Positions 26,401-37,831 of a stretch of 64,000 bases of DNA are shown piece by piece. This stretch comes from Mya arenaria (Eukaryota; Mollusca; Bivalvia; Myida; Myidae). Under the pieces are notes generated by a model. It was not told where the DNA came from. It searched no databases and was given only the letters and a program-made list of their open reading frames with translations. The position numbers and the translations under genes are program-made. The stretch's first letter is position 1; each line of letters opens with the position of its first letter. The stretch lies in contig NC_069130.1 in NCBI RefSeq assembly GCF_026914265.1, forward strand, positions 4,052,001 through 4,116,000, in the 5' to 3' direction.

Positions 26401-29400
26401 TTTGGCCTGCTTATCACCTCCAAATCTTGCAAATTGAAACCAAAAGAACGCAATTACTTACCTATTGGGCATGCAACATCATAACATACATCGATATCAC
26501 TGTCAACGCCCGCACAAGGCCGTCCACCATGGAGAGGCGCTGGGGAATCACATGTTCGGTTTCGATAGCGGCCTCCGTACCCGCATGTGACACTGCAGCC
26601 GCTCCAATCGCTCCACGTGCTCCACCCGCCATCTAGGGATACGAAGAGTCAGATATCGCAACTCGGTTGTTAAGTTAGTTTTGCTGTTATCTGATTGTGA
26701 TTGAATTTATTTTGATAATAACGTTAGAACTAGAAAACGATGCAGAATAAGTTTAAAATAGCCTTTCATGATAGAATTATTAATCAAAAGGAAACACGTT
26801 TCTACCAGGCTTATTACCAAATAGTAAAAAGAGTCACAAAGGCGTGTAATTTTCGCGTTCCATGCTTTGTCTACTTCGGTCATATACAATGGAAAGTGAT
26901 GCACCTTTCGAATGATTAGTAAATGATTTGGTCCTGACACTACATCATCGACAAAAAGGTGAACAAAACACAAACATTGCATTGGATATGAGTTAAGTTA
27001 ATAATACATATTATATTTCTAATAGAATTTCATAGTAAGCACGCGGTCAAAAAATCATGACTACCATATCACATCAGACAGTGCTGCTTTGGTGGCAAAA
27101 GACTACGCGCATTTATTAAACGTGTCTTTACCTACAGAACAGGGCAAGAAAAAAAACATACGCATAAATTATACGTGTCCTCACCTACATAACAGTGCAA
27201 GAAGAGACCACAAGCATTAGTTATACGTGTCCTTATCTACATAAAAGGCGGAGAACAGACCACACGCATGAAATAAACGTACCCTTACCTACAAAACAGG
27301 GCAGGAAAAGACCACACACATTAGTTATAAGTGTCCTCACCTACAGAACAGGGCAAGAAAAGACCACATTTATTATATGTGCCCTTACCTAAAGATCGGG
27401 TGGGGTAGGGGGAGAACAATAAAACACGCATTAATTCCTTACTTACTGAACAGGGCAAGAAAAGACCACATTTATTGTATGTGCCCTTACCAAAAGATCG
27501 GGGGGGGGGACAATAAAACACGCATTAAATCCTTACCTACAGAACAGGGCAAGAAAAGACCACATTTATTTTATGTGCCCTTACCTAAAGATCGGGTGTG
27601 GGGGGACAATAAAACACGCATTAAGTCCTCACCTACTGAACAGGGCAAGAAATGACCACATTTATTGTATGTGAACTTACCTAAAGATCGGGTGTGGGGG
27701 GAACAATAAAACACGCATTAAGTCCTTACCTACTGAACAGGGCAAGAAAAGACCACATTTATTGTATGTGAACTTACCTAAAGATCGGGTGGGGGGACAA
27801 TAAAACACGCATTAAGTCCTCACCTACAGAACAGGGCAAGAAGAGACCACATTTATTGTATGTGCCCTTACCTAAAGATCGAGTGGGGGGACAATAAAAC
27901 ACGCATTAAGTCCTTACCTACAGAACAGCGCAAGAAAAGACCACATTTATTGTATGTGCACTTACCTAAAGATCGGGTGGGGGGAACAATAAAACACGCA
28001 TTAATTCCTTACCTACAGAACAGGGCAAGAAAAGACCACATTTATTGTATGTGCCCTTACCTAAAGATCGGGTGTGGGGGGACAATAAAACACGCATTAA
28101 GTCCTCACCTACTGAACAGGGCAAGAAAAGACCACATTTATTGTATGTGAACTTACCTAAAGATCGAGTGGGGGGACAATAAAACACGCATTAAGTCCTC
28201 ACCTACAGAACAGGGCAAGAAGAGACCACATTTATTGTATGCGACCTTACCAAAAGATCGGGGGGGGGGACAATAAAACACGCATTAAGTCCTTACCTAC
28301 TGAACAGGGCAAGAAAAGACCACATTTATTGTATGTGCCCTTACCTAAAGATCGGGTGGGGGGAACAAAAAAACACGCATAAAGTACCTTACCTACTGAA
28401 CAGGGCAAGAAAAGACCACATTTATTGTATGTGCCCTTACCTAAAGATCGGGTGTGGGGGGAACAATAAAACACGCATTAAGTCCTCACCTACTGAACAG
28501 GGCAAGAAAAGACCACATTTATTGTATGTGCCCTTACCTAAAGATCGGGTGAGGGGGGACAATAAAACACGCATTAAGCCCTCACCTACAGAACAGGGCA
28601 AGAAGAGACCATATTTATTGTATGTGCCCTTACCTAAAGATCGGGTGAGGGGGGACAATAAAACACGAATTAAATTCTCACCTACAGAATATGGCAAGAA
28701 GAGACCACATTTTTTGTATGTGCCCTTACCTAAAGATCGAGTGGGGGAGTATAAAACACACATTAAGTCCTCCCCTACTGAACAGGGCAAGAAGAGACCA
28801 CATTTATTGTAAGTGACCTTACCTAAAGATCGGGTGGCGGGACAATAAAACACGCATTAAGTCCTCACCTACTGAACAGGGCAAGAAGAGACCACATTTA
28901 TTGTATGTGACCTTACCTAAAGATTGGGTGGGGGTGAACAATAAAACACGCATTAAGTCCTTACCTACTCTACAGGGCAAGAAAAGACCACATTTATTGT
29001 ATGTGAACTTACCTAAAGATTGGGTGGGGGGACAATAAAACACGCATTAAGTCCTCACCTACTGAACAGGGCAAGAATAGACCACATTTATTGTATGTGC
29101 CCTTACCTAAAGATCGAGTGGGGGGACTATAAAACACGCATTAAGTCCTCACCTACAGAACAGGGCAAGAAGAGACCACATTTATTGTATGCGACCTTAC
29201 CTAAATATCGGGTGGCGGGACAATAAAACACGCATTAAGTCTTTACCTACTGAACAGGGCAAGAAGAGACCACATTTATTGTATGTGACCTTACCTAAAG
29301 ATCGGGTGGTGGGGAACAATAAAACACGCATTAAGTCCTTACCTACTCTACAGGGCAAGAAAAGACCACATTTATTGTATGTGAACTTACCTAAAGATCG

Positions 29401-32400
29401 GGTGGGGGGACAATAAAACACGCATTAAGTCCTCACCTACAGAACAGGGCAAGAAGAGACCACATTTATTGATTGTGCCCTTACCTAAAGATCGAGCGGG
29501 GGGGACTATAAAACACGCATTAAGTCCTTACCTACAGAACAGGGCAAAAAAAGACCACATTTATTGTATGTGCCCTTACCTAAAGATCGAGCGGGGGGGA
29601 CAATAAAACACGCATTAAGTCCTCACCTACAGAACAGGGCAAGAAAAGACCACATTTATTGTATGTGACCTTACCTAAAGATCGAGTGGGGGGGACTATA
29701 AAACACTCATTAAGTCCTCACCTACAGAACAGGGCAAGAAGAGACCACATTTATTGTATGTGCCCTTACCTAAAGATCGAGTGGAGGGGAACAATAAAAC
29801 ACGCATTAAGTCCTCACCTACAGAACAGGGCAAGAAGAGACCACATTTATTGTATGTGCCCTTACCTAAAGATCGAGTAGGGGGGACTATAAAACAAGCA
29901 TTAAGTCCTCACCTACAGAACAGGGCAAGAAGAGACCACATTTATTGTATGTGCACTTACCTAAAGATCGAGTGGAGGGGAACAATAAAACACGCATTAA
30001 GTCCTCACCTACAGAACAGGGCAAGAAGAGACCACATTTATTGTATGTGCCCTTACCTAAAGATCGAGTGGAGGGGAACAATAAAACACGCATTAAGTCC
30101 TTACCTACAGAACAGGGCAAGAAGAGACCACATTTATTGTATGTGCCCTTACCTAAAGATCGAGTGGAGGGGAACAATAAAACACGCATTAAGTCCTTAC
30201 CTACAGAACAGGGCAAGAAGAGACCACATTTATTGTATGTGCCCTTACCTAAAGATCGAGTAGGGGGGACTATAAAACAAGCATTCAGTCCTCACCTACA
30301 GAACAGGACAATAGTGCGCAGGAAGCCTTGTCTACAGTTGCGCCGTTACATCGGCTTCCGTTTACACAATGGCGCATGCGCAATTTTTCCCCGGTGCCGC
30401 ACGTGACGGTTCACTGGCTCCAGGCGGTCCAGTCACTCCAAACGTTTACTAGAAATAATGCATGTATCTATTAAGTATAGTTCTGGTAAGAATTTTTAAG
30501 GACAGGATCATCATATTTGAATATGCATACATATATTTTTACGATATTTTCCCAAACGATTTACGCCAGTACTATTGCTAGTATTTAAAAATGTCAAAAA
30601 GGAAATTATATTTTGATAGTTTGAATAATAATTTTCCGGATAATCATCACTGCAAAATTTGGATAAATATGTATCCTGAAACTCAATAGTTTCAGTGAAT
30701 ATTTGACTCATTTACGAAGTATGTATATACAACATGTATGATCTACCGGTGCATGGGTTATGTTGCTGGCTAATCCCCGTGCAGTCCTTGCCGAAATGTG
30801 CGGGCGCCGGGTTGTTACAGCTGCGGTATCGCTCCGTGCTACCCGTCCCCGTTGTGACCGAGCACGTGCTCCATGATGTCCAGCCGCCCCAACCTCCGTT
30901 TACTGGTGGACAAAATATACATATGATAACACAATTGTTCATACAGTACTTAATAATGAACTCTACGCACTGGGTTTACTAACTTATACAATACGGCTCC
31001 TAGTTGTGAACTAACTATACTAGTGGTAATTTCTGTTATTCATCAAGTTATGATTGTGTAGATAACGAAGATCCTTTAATGAAACACACGTGACCTACTC
31101 GACCTATTCTAATATACATCTCAGTCACAAAGTGAAACTATCTTAGGGTCATATGTGCACTTTACGAATACGACACACAATTAAGCGAACACATACTGTA
31201 TTTTGTTGCCACCTAAGACGCTCCTACAAATCCGTTTATGAATCGATCATGTGACTTAATTAAACGGACCCTCTCGCGTTCTATTCGTCAGAAATATTCA
31301 ATCAAAACCAGTGTAGTTACAATGCAACATTGTTCATACAGGGGGTGGGACGTTATATAGTTTCGGTAATTTAAATTATTGAGGTGCTTAAAGCCTAAGT
31401 GCCACTTAGGATTAAATAATTAGAGAAAAATAAAGTGGGTACATGTATATAACTATGATAGAGTCTCGTATAATGTCAAATATATTCCCGAGGTCCAAGT
31501 AAAACTTTTAGTGAAAGATATGTTTGGGAAATACCAATGTAATTCCAAACTGGATCACTTACTCACTATATGCTAATGAGGTAGATAAGTGGGCGGAGCA
31601 TTGCGCTTTACAAACAGTACCTGAGCATTTGTCGGAATAGAAATTTCACATAACAAACAAGCTCTTTTTTCTAAAAGAAATATGATGCATGTATTTATTG
31701 ATGAAAACTTAGCCATGTTGTTTAGGGAAAAAATCGCAGATTGGTACTCGCTCATGTTTTTGTTAAACGCATTCTTCATGTATGACGAATTCAAACGTGG
31801 CAAATCATTAGGAATGTTAAAAATGAAAGCTAAACGCGTATAAATGGTTAAGATAAGTGATTTGGATATACATACAAAAAAAAATAGTTAACTTTACTAA
31901 AACATAATGGGACGCGTTTTTTTGTCACCAGTCATTTGAGCATGGTCCAAATTTGCTTGCTTTTTATCGCCAGCCTTTGTTGTTAATCGTTTTAATTTAG
32001 CGCTTTCATTTCATTCAAAGGTATATTGTCGTGTGTTGGCCTTTTATTGCCAACAAAAATGAAATGTTAAAATCACAACATGACCTTATATTCCACCATA
32101 CGTATTTACTATCGACATATAGACTGTTGTCTTGTCGTTTTTCGTGGGCAAAGAATATTCGATAAAGAATGCAAGCTGAATTACCTGGGTCTGGGCACAT
32201 CGTATGACATGAACGTGTATGCGACTGTTGGCTGGCGTGAAGGTCGGTGCCATTGCAGTATCTGATTGACACCGAGTGATGGCTTGTAGGACCACTCGCA
32301 CTGTTATGCACGTGGTGGCATTCCCTGGATAAAAACAATTAAACCTCGTTCATAACTAATACGGTCTTGATTCTGACATCTTCCGGATATATTGCAAAAC

Positions 32401-35400
32401 GTCAATGCATACTTACCTATTTAACTATCTTGTGGATGTGAGTCACGTATTAGTGGAAGAGGTGTTCAGCTCTTACCCGGGTTCGATTCCCATAAGGGGT
32501 AGTTTCTCATGATCTATTAAATAGGACACTAGTAATGACTCCTGCCAAGAAATGGACATGATGTATGGAAGAATACAGTTGTCATCACAATCGAGTTAAA
32601 AACAATCCGTATAAACTAGCTTCTTTCCCCTGTTTGGTAACAATTACAAAAACACCAACATATTGAGTTGTACATATTTCATATTTGAATTGCATTATAC
32701 CGTTGTCACATATACAATGCATGTAAAGAACATTTTCATTTATAAATGGTTTTAAGTGGTAACCTGAAGCTAGTATGGTAGCCGCTAGCCCTAGTATCTC
32801 CTGGGTGACACGTGGCGTTACAACTGTTGTAGTCAGACCATGGCATCCACATGTAATCTGAAGGTAGTTATTGCAAAATATTAAGGCATAGCAAACATGT
32901 AAATGTATTCTTTATTTTCTTTCTTTTGCTACGAAAGGTCCGTTTTTCGGACTTGCTGTATGGTTCGAAATGATATTTGGAAGGCAGGGACGAAGTATTG
33001 TGTGGTCAAAAGAAATTGTGCTTCAGATATGTAAAACATGACAGATTAATTAGGCTTCTTTGTTACTTCTACAATATTTACCCTTTGTCTTTAGAACCGC
33101 AAATCGAAAACAGGTATCGTCAGATCTAATTCTTAACATGACAACGACGGGGTTATACAATTGGACGTTTGATGATATGCGGTTCTGAATAGTGCGAATT
33201 AAAGGCCGCTCTATTAAGATACGTTCATAAAATTGCAACGTCAATTTGAAAACAAGTCCAAGAATCTCAAACAAATTTTAATGAGGAATCGAGTGTTATA
33301 GGTTCATTCGGAACTCCTCGGCCTCTGTTATCAAAAACAACTTCGGAAGTATGCCGGTACATCAGCAGAAGTAGTTCGTATTTTTTTTAATTAAATCATT
33401 AATTGAATGTAGTGTATTAGCTTGTATTTATTGATATAATTTTAAATTGATTGCCAGTGAAGTGTATTATTGCAAACATAATTGAGATTTCCAAGATTTA
33501 AGTCATTAATTTTAACTGCTAAACTAAATTACTATGCGATCTACTTGCAGCGGGCTTATACATACCGATTTCTGAGTATGTAAACCGTCCATATACATTC
33601 GAGGTTGTTTTCGATAAAAACGAGGAGTTCCGAAGTTTATAGGTTATTATAGATAATTATTAGAAATATCGATTAAATACCGATTGATAGATGAAATATA
33701 TTTTCTCCTATTGTTCCAAACCGAGTTGGCGGAAAGCTTTAGGTTTCTTACCGGGACAGGAAACATTACAGTGTGTGTTCTGTTGACTCTGTGACGAGGT
33801 GCCACAGTGGATGTATGTAACTGAATGTGTTGTGGTGTGGAGTCCCGTTCTGTTATGGGAGGAGCACGTTCGGGTGCGGGTTTTCGTGCCGTCGTTGCTG
33901 TCTGGACAGTTACTGTCACACGATCCCCAGTGACCCCATTTACCCCAGGTGTAAGATGTGACAGCACCTAAGAAATGAATGGCAAAAATTATCGAAAATG
34001 ATACTACTATTTTTGTATTAAAAACTGTTATTTAAATATAAAACTTAGGTAGTCTTAGAGAAGAAAACTGTCATGCATAGTATCAATTGCATTACTCAAA
34101 TTACGGAAAATTCCAAAATAGGAAGGTAAACACACTAGCATACGATGTAGAGTTAAACACATTTTACAAATGTAGATGTACTATCTTTTGAAAATCTAAT
34201 TTAGTCTGAAAACTTAATTGAGAATAATAGTTGTTTTGATAAACGTACTTTTTAACAACCAGAAACATTGAATACATGATTAAAATATGTATATATATAT
34301 TTGACTCTATTGTGTCGATAAAAGGAGGAGAGAGGGGTATATCCGGGGTGTCCCCATCCGCTAGTAGTAGCTACACAGTATACATTGGTCGGAGAGAGGG
34401 GGGTACGCCGGTTAAGCTACACAGTATTCATTTGTCAGGTAGAGGGGGTCCGATAGTGGTTGCTAAACTGTATACGTTGGCCAGGGAGAAAATAGGGTGC
34501 ACTCGTCGTTGTAACACAGTATACATTGGTCGGGTAGAGAGCGATCCGATAGTGGTTACCAAACTGTTTACATTGTCGGGGAGGGTCCGATAGTGTATGC
34601 TACACAGTATACATTGGTCGGACAGAGGGGTATCTGATAGTGGTTGCTAATCTGTATACATTAGTCGGCCAGAGGGGTATTGGATAGGTGGTTGTTACTT
34701 AGTATACATTGGCTGGATGGAAGTGGGAAAAGCTGTATACAATTGACGGTAAAGGTTGATTTGCAAGTGACATTATATTCTACCATGCGTATTTTCTGTA
34801 TGCTTTGATAAATATAATGGCAAGCGAAGCGGGATCAGCTAGTGGTTGCCTGACACATAAGTTATTGGCCTTGGAGAGGTGATCCAATTTTGGATGAAAC
34901 ACTGTATATATTGATAGGAGAGAAAACCATCCGATAGATTTTGCTACACGGTATGCATTGGTCGGGAAGCGGGGGCGCTAGCGGCTGCAACACTTGTTTT
35001 GGAACGTTGGACGGTTCGCTAATAGTTGCTACAGAGTATACATTGGTAATTGAGAGGTCCGATAGTGGTTGCTAAAGGGTATATATAAGCCAGGAATAGG
35101 ATGTCCCGCCAGTGATTATTTTACTGTATAAATTGGTTTATTTAGAAGAGGGTGTTCCGGTTATGGTCGGCACACAGCATACATTGGGTGAGAAATCGGT
35201 GGGTCGCTAATGTTTTCTACACAGTACACAATGGTTGGGCAGAGGGAGATCCGCAAGTGGTTGCTACATTATATACATTGGTTATGGACAAGGCTATCCG
35301 CGACTGGTTGTTGCATTGTTCGCGGAGAAGGGGATTACATAGTGGTTGCTAAACAGTACATGTTGGTCGTGGATCAGGGATCCGCTAGCGGTCGCTACAG

Positions 35401-35949
35401 TTAGGGAGAGGGTAGTCCGCTAGTGGTTTCTTAGCCGGTCATTAGCTTAGACGTACTTAGTAACACTCGTTCACCTTAATATTTGCTGTAAGTTTCATCT
35501 TAAAAACAGATATGACTATCCTTGGTAATAATATTAGGAATGAAATACACTTTTGTGGTTAATTAATATAAGCTCCGTTAGCCAGTCTTGGAAATGTTCA
35601 CCCGAGCAAGAAAAGTTGTGTAGCCGAAATGAGGAAGTTTACTCCAACCAAGAAGTGTAGTATATTCCAGTCCAATAATCATTCATCCAGAATGTTGAAG
35701 TGGTGGAAAGCTTGAGAAGGAAATGACGCCCTTTGAAGGACTCGCTTGTAGCTACACTGTCAGCTAACTATTTAGTTAAGCCGTTTTTCACATCGGAAAC
35801 TTGTCCTCTGCACGGCTTAGACTTGCCAGGTCACCAGCGCTATGTTAGATTGTATGATGAACATTGCTGGAAATTAATTCACGAGACTCACCTGCCACGT
35901 GTAGTACGGCAAATATAAAGAGAACCAGAGCTATCTCTTTTGACGCCAT
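20663..35949 (-). CDS. Secreted thrombospondin type-1 repeat protein, nine exons
   Basis: Exons in coding order: 35949-35892, 33967-33752, 32857-32764, 32324-32185, 30902-30747, 26632-26462, 21696-21526, 21362-21192, 20871-20663 (stop 20665-20663). Phases close exactly, giving 461 residues. Residues 1-20 ([20 protein letters not shown]) form a signal peptide, so the protein is probably secreted. Six TSP1 modules follow (about 20-91, 92-169, 170-221, 222-278, 279-335, 336-392), with motifs such as [16 protein letters not shown] and [15 protein letters not shown] 69-residue tail with a Ser/Gly-rich stretch ([13 protein letters not shown]) has no domain I recognise. Most modules are single phase 1-1 exons (three are exactly 171 bases); the second is split over two exons. 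Module 3 has only four Cys: CSVTC reads CSVTT. An extra module exon with a stop lies at 30448-30296. Family role: extracellular matrix binding or recognition; the exact orthologue is unknown. Confidence 0.85.
20872..21191 (-). other. Last intron of the TSP1 gene
   Basis: A 320-base intron between donor GTAGGT (21191) and acceptor TTTTAG (ending 20872). Nothing else is seen. Confidence 0.5.
23259..24015. repeat. CA-rich and GT-rich fold-back core of copy A
   Basis: TTAAGGGTTGTTATAGTTTAC at about 23261 is met by its near complement at about 23993-24012. Between them lie an (AC)n/(GCAC)n tract and, about 250 bases on, a (GT)n tract, so the single strand could fold back. Frames that look open here are microsatellite artefacts. 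Confidence 0.8.
25017..25280. mobile_element. Small DNA transposon nested in copy A (hAT-like ends)
   Basis: It is present in copy A and absent from the matching site of copy B near 55309. Ends are CAGTGCCGTAGCTAC and, inverted, CAGTTCCGTAGCCAGAC. The filled site reads AGTAG-element-ACTAG against an empty AAAGTAGTAGAACCG in copy B, so a target duplication of about 5 bases (one mismatch) is likely. It contains a run of G near 25202-25213. The CAGTG-type ends are hAT-like, but the short duplication makes the class uncertain. Confidence 0.7.
27100..30295. repeat. 95-bp minisatellite array, about 33 copies, in a TSP1-gene intron
   Basis: Units of about 94-96 bases. Read on the gene's (minus) strand, each holds CCCTGTTCTGTAGGTGAGGA, ACTTAATGCGTGTTTTATT, a run of C (6-10), then GATCTTTAGGTAAGGGCAC and AATAAATGTGGTCT. 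The edges at 27100-27350 are more diverged. Length variation comes mostly from the poly-G run. Frames that stay open over several units are by-products of the unit length. The array abuts the donor of the stop-containing exon at 30296-30448, and its CTGTTCTGTAG/GTGAGG block matches that exon's end. Confidence 0.95.
30296..30448 (-). pseudogene. TSP1-module exon with an in-frame stop and intact splice sites
   Basis: Minus-strand acceptor TTCTAG ends at 30449 and donor GTGAGG starts at 30295. The 153 bases between are phase 1-1 like the neighbouring module exons. They encode [12 protein letters not shown], then TGA, then [15 protein letters not shown] and a Cys-containing remainder ([11 protein letters not shown]). 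The TGA falls where WSxC usually has Cys, so a single change from TGT or TGC explains it. Because the exon is symmetric, skipping it keeps the reading frame of the rest. It is either a dead exon left out of the mRNA, a poison exon, or a sequencing error. Confidence 0.75.
30903..32184 (-). other. TSP1-gene intron
   Basis: About 1.3 kb of AT-rich intron. Short open frames (for example 31573-31803) have no features. No further TSP1 module is seen. Confidence 0.45.
32425..32530 (+). repeat. tRNA-like fragment, possible SINE head
   Basis: GGGTTCGATTCCC at about 32479-32491 matches a Pol III B box. Upstream GTGGATGTGAGTCACG and TTAGTGGAAGAGG are only loosely A-box like. No tail or second copy was noticed. 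Confidence 0.35.
33308..33637. mobile_element. MITE, about 330 bp, with inverted ends
   Basis: TTCGGAACTCCTCG at 33308 is matched in reverse complement by CGAGGAGTTCCGAA at about 33624-33637. The inner sequence stays partly complementary (TATCAAAAACAAC against GTTGTTTTCGATA). It lies in the intron between the exons ending 33752 and starting 32857. The superfamily is unknown. Confidence 0.7.
34330..35440. repeat. Degenerate tandem repeat of about 50 bp in first intron of the TSP1 gene
   Basis: Units carry blocks like GCTACACAGTATACATTGGTC, AGAGGGG and TCCGATAGTGGTTGCTA. Spacing is irregular and divergence high, so this is an old array. Open frames at 34276-34593 and 35152-35404 arise from it. 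Confidence 0.75.
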
Positions 35950-37831
35950 TAGCGAGCCTGTGAAAAACAAAATTAAAACATCTGAATGCTGACATAAAAA
36001 CAACGCGTGCTTCATACTTGTAAACCAACATATGAAGATATGTGAATATCGTATAACCATGGACATGATGCATATCTCAACAAAACCATCAAGTGTATTT
36101 ATGTTGCATTATATCTTCTTGTAAAATTGTGATATATTTGTGTATAAAGGGTTATTTCAGTCGTAGAGTTTAGCCTAGCTAAGTCACAGCCCTTTGTAGT
36201 CCTTATAGCCAGCCCTTCGGGGTTTGCGCCATTTGGTTACCCCTTATTACTAAGTTATTAGTGGCAACTTTAATGTTTATTTATATGGGATGTAAAACGA
36301 CATACACGAATCGAATGCTTCTCTTTCAGGCAGTAGGTTTATAAGGATTGTTTATAATTCCTAACACATTGGTATACCTTATTCCTATGTTAATGAATAT
36401 ATCTTTTGGCAAGCAAATACAATCTGCTTAAAACAAACCGCTGCCCCCGCGCCCTACACATCAGTATAATCTGTAGACTTAACTAATATTTCCACCTTAC
36501 ATAACACGAATCAAATTGTAGTAAATTTTAAATAAAATCAAAAGTTTATCGTTAAAAATTAAACTTTAAACCATTCATAACTTGTATCTTACTGAAAATA
36601 AAATAAAACTTACATTTGTAAGCCTTAAAATGCACTTAAATAATTACAGGCATTATGAAAGCCTGTATATAGTCCAAACACTCGTTCTAAAACTGTTCTA
36701 TATACGACATAGTTCGTGATGCCTTTATCAAGGTTTGACTTGGGGCTGAACGAGGCCGCAATGGGTTAAAGGTTTATCTAGTACAATGGTGCAGTTAGCC
36801 TCTTAATTATGTGCTAGTGTTCGTCTGCCTTCTTGTCTAGATTACTGCATGTATATACGTGTATACGTCACCAGATAAGGCATCCGATGTACACTAATAG
36901 GAATTGTTGATGTCTTGAATCCACATACGGTTGTGGTATAATTTGCAAGGTAAAGATTATGTAATTTAACGATATAAATGTTACAACAATGTAATATAAT
37001 TTGATGGCCTTATAATGGCTTTGTAATATTGCAAATCGGTCATTACACTTGCTATGACAGTTGAAATGATAAGCAAAATACTGCATTAACTTGACGTGCA
37101 AATGTTCGGTCACATTCTATACACGACAAAGGCAACCCCTACTCTTACAAGCGCGTAATTGACTGTACGCAAATACGCGGTTGCGCAATGAAATTAATCC
37201 CGAATTTGAAATAAAAACCGAAGAAGGGAAGGGGATGAAGGGGTCAATACAATGTCAGTCATCGATCTTCGTAATCCCAAATCGGCCCTAGCTTCGCGCA
37301 TGTCTAACAAGTAATATCCATAATTATATTTGGCCGAAGTCTGTTTGTACGTCGGATGCCTTAAATGTCCAGTTGTCACATTATAGCTTCGATTGATTTT
37401 TACTGATTCACTTGGTCTCAACATACAACAATTCAAAAGATGGTAAGGCGGTGCAAATTGACGTCCTACAATGACTACTGTTTACACGATTTAGGTAAGA
37501 TAAATTATTACAGTAATTGTGCTTGTTTAACTCATGTTGCTCAGGTTAAGAAATACAAACATGAAGTTAATACATTTACTTTACTGAAGGTTACAATGAA
37601 AATAGTAAACATGCACCGCTTTTCTTTGAAAACATGGAATAACATTCACATAATCAGAAGTAAATTTAAAATTTGTTTGACGTCGTCAATTTATTCAACA
37701 AAATCAAATACATAACGTTTTTAAGAATACGATAAAATAGCAAATTGTATTGTTTTACTTAAAACTTTTCTTTCACTTAACATGTTCTTTCTCTAAAACA
37801 TCCACGTGATTCAATGCCACGTACAGCTCCT
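35950..37831. other. Intergenic region between the TSP1 gene and the acyl-CoA synthetase gene
   Basis: The region holds the upstream flank of the TSP1 gene and the 3' flank of the synthetase gene. No TATA box, RNA gene or exon is convincing. Open frames at 36868-37113, 37194-37436 and 37440-37715 lack domains or splice context. Confidence 0.4.

Noticed and set aside
27377-30406. Open frames of 90-170 codons on both strands
   Set aside because: They follow the 95-bp minisatellite and shift with its poly-G length changes.
35953-36073. Upstream ATGs in frame with the TSP1 signal peptide
   Set aside because: Starting at 35949 gives a compact classical signal peptide. The upstream extension adds unlike, non-signal sequence.
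37194-37715. Open frames of 80-91 codons near the synthetase 3' end
   Set aside because: They have no recognisable domain and no splice or promoter context, and the DNA is AT-rich.
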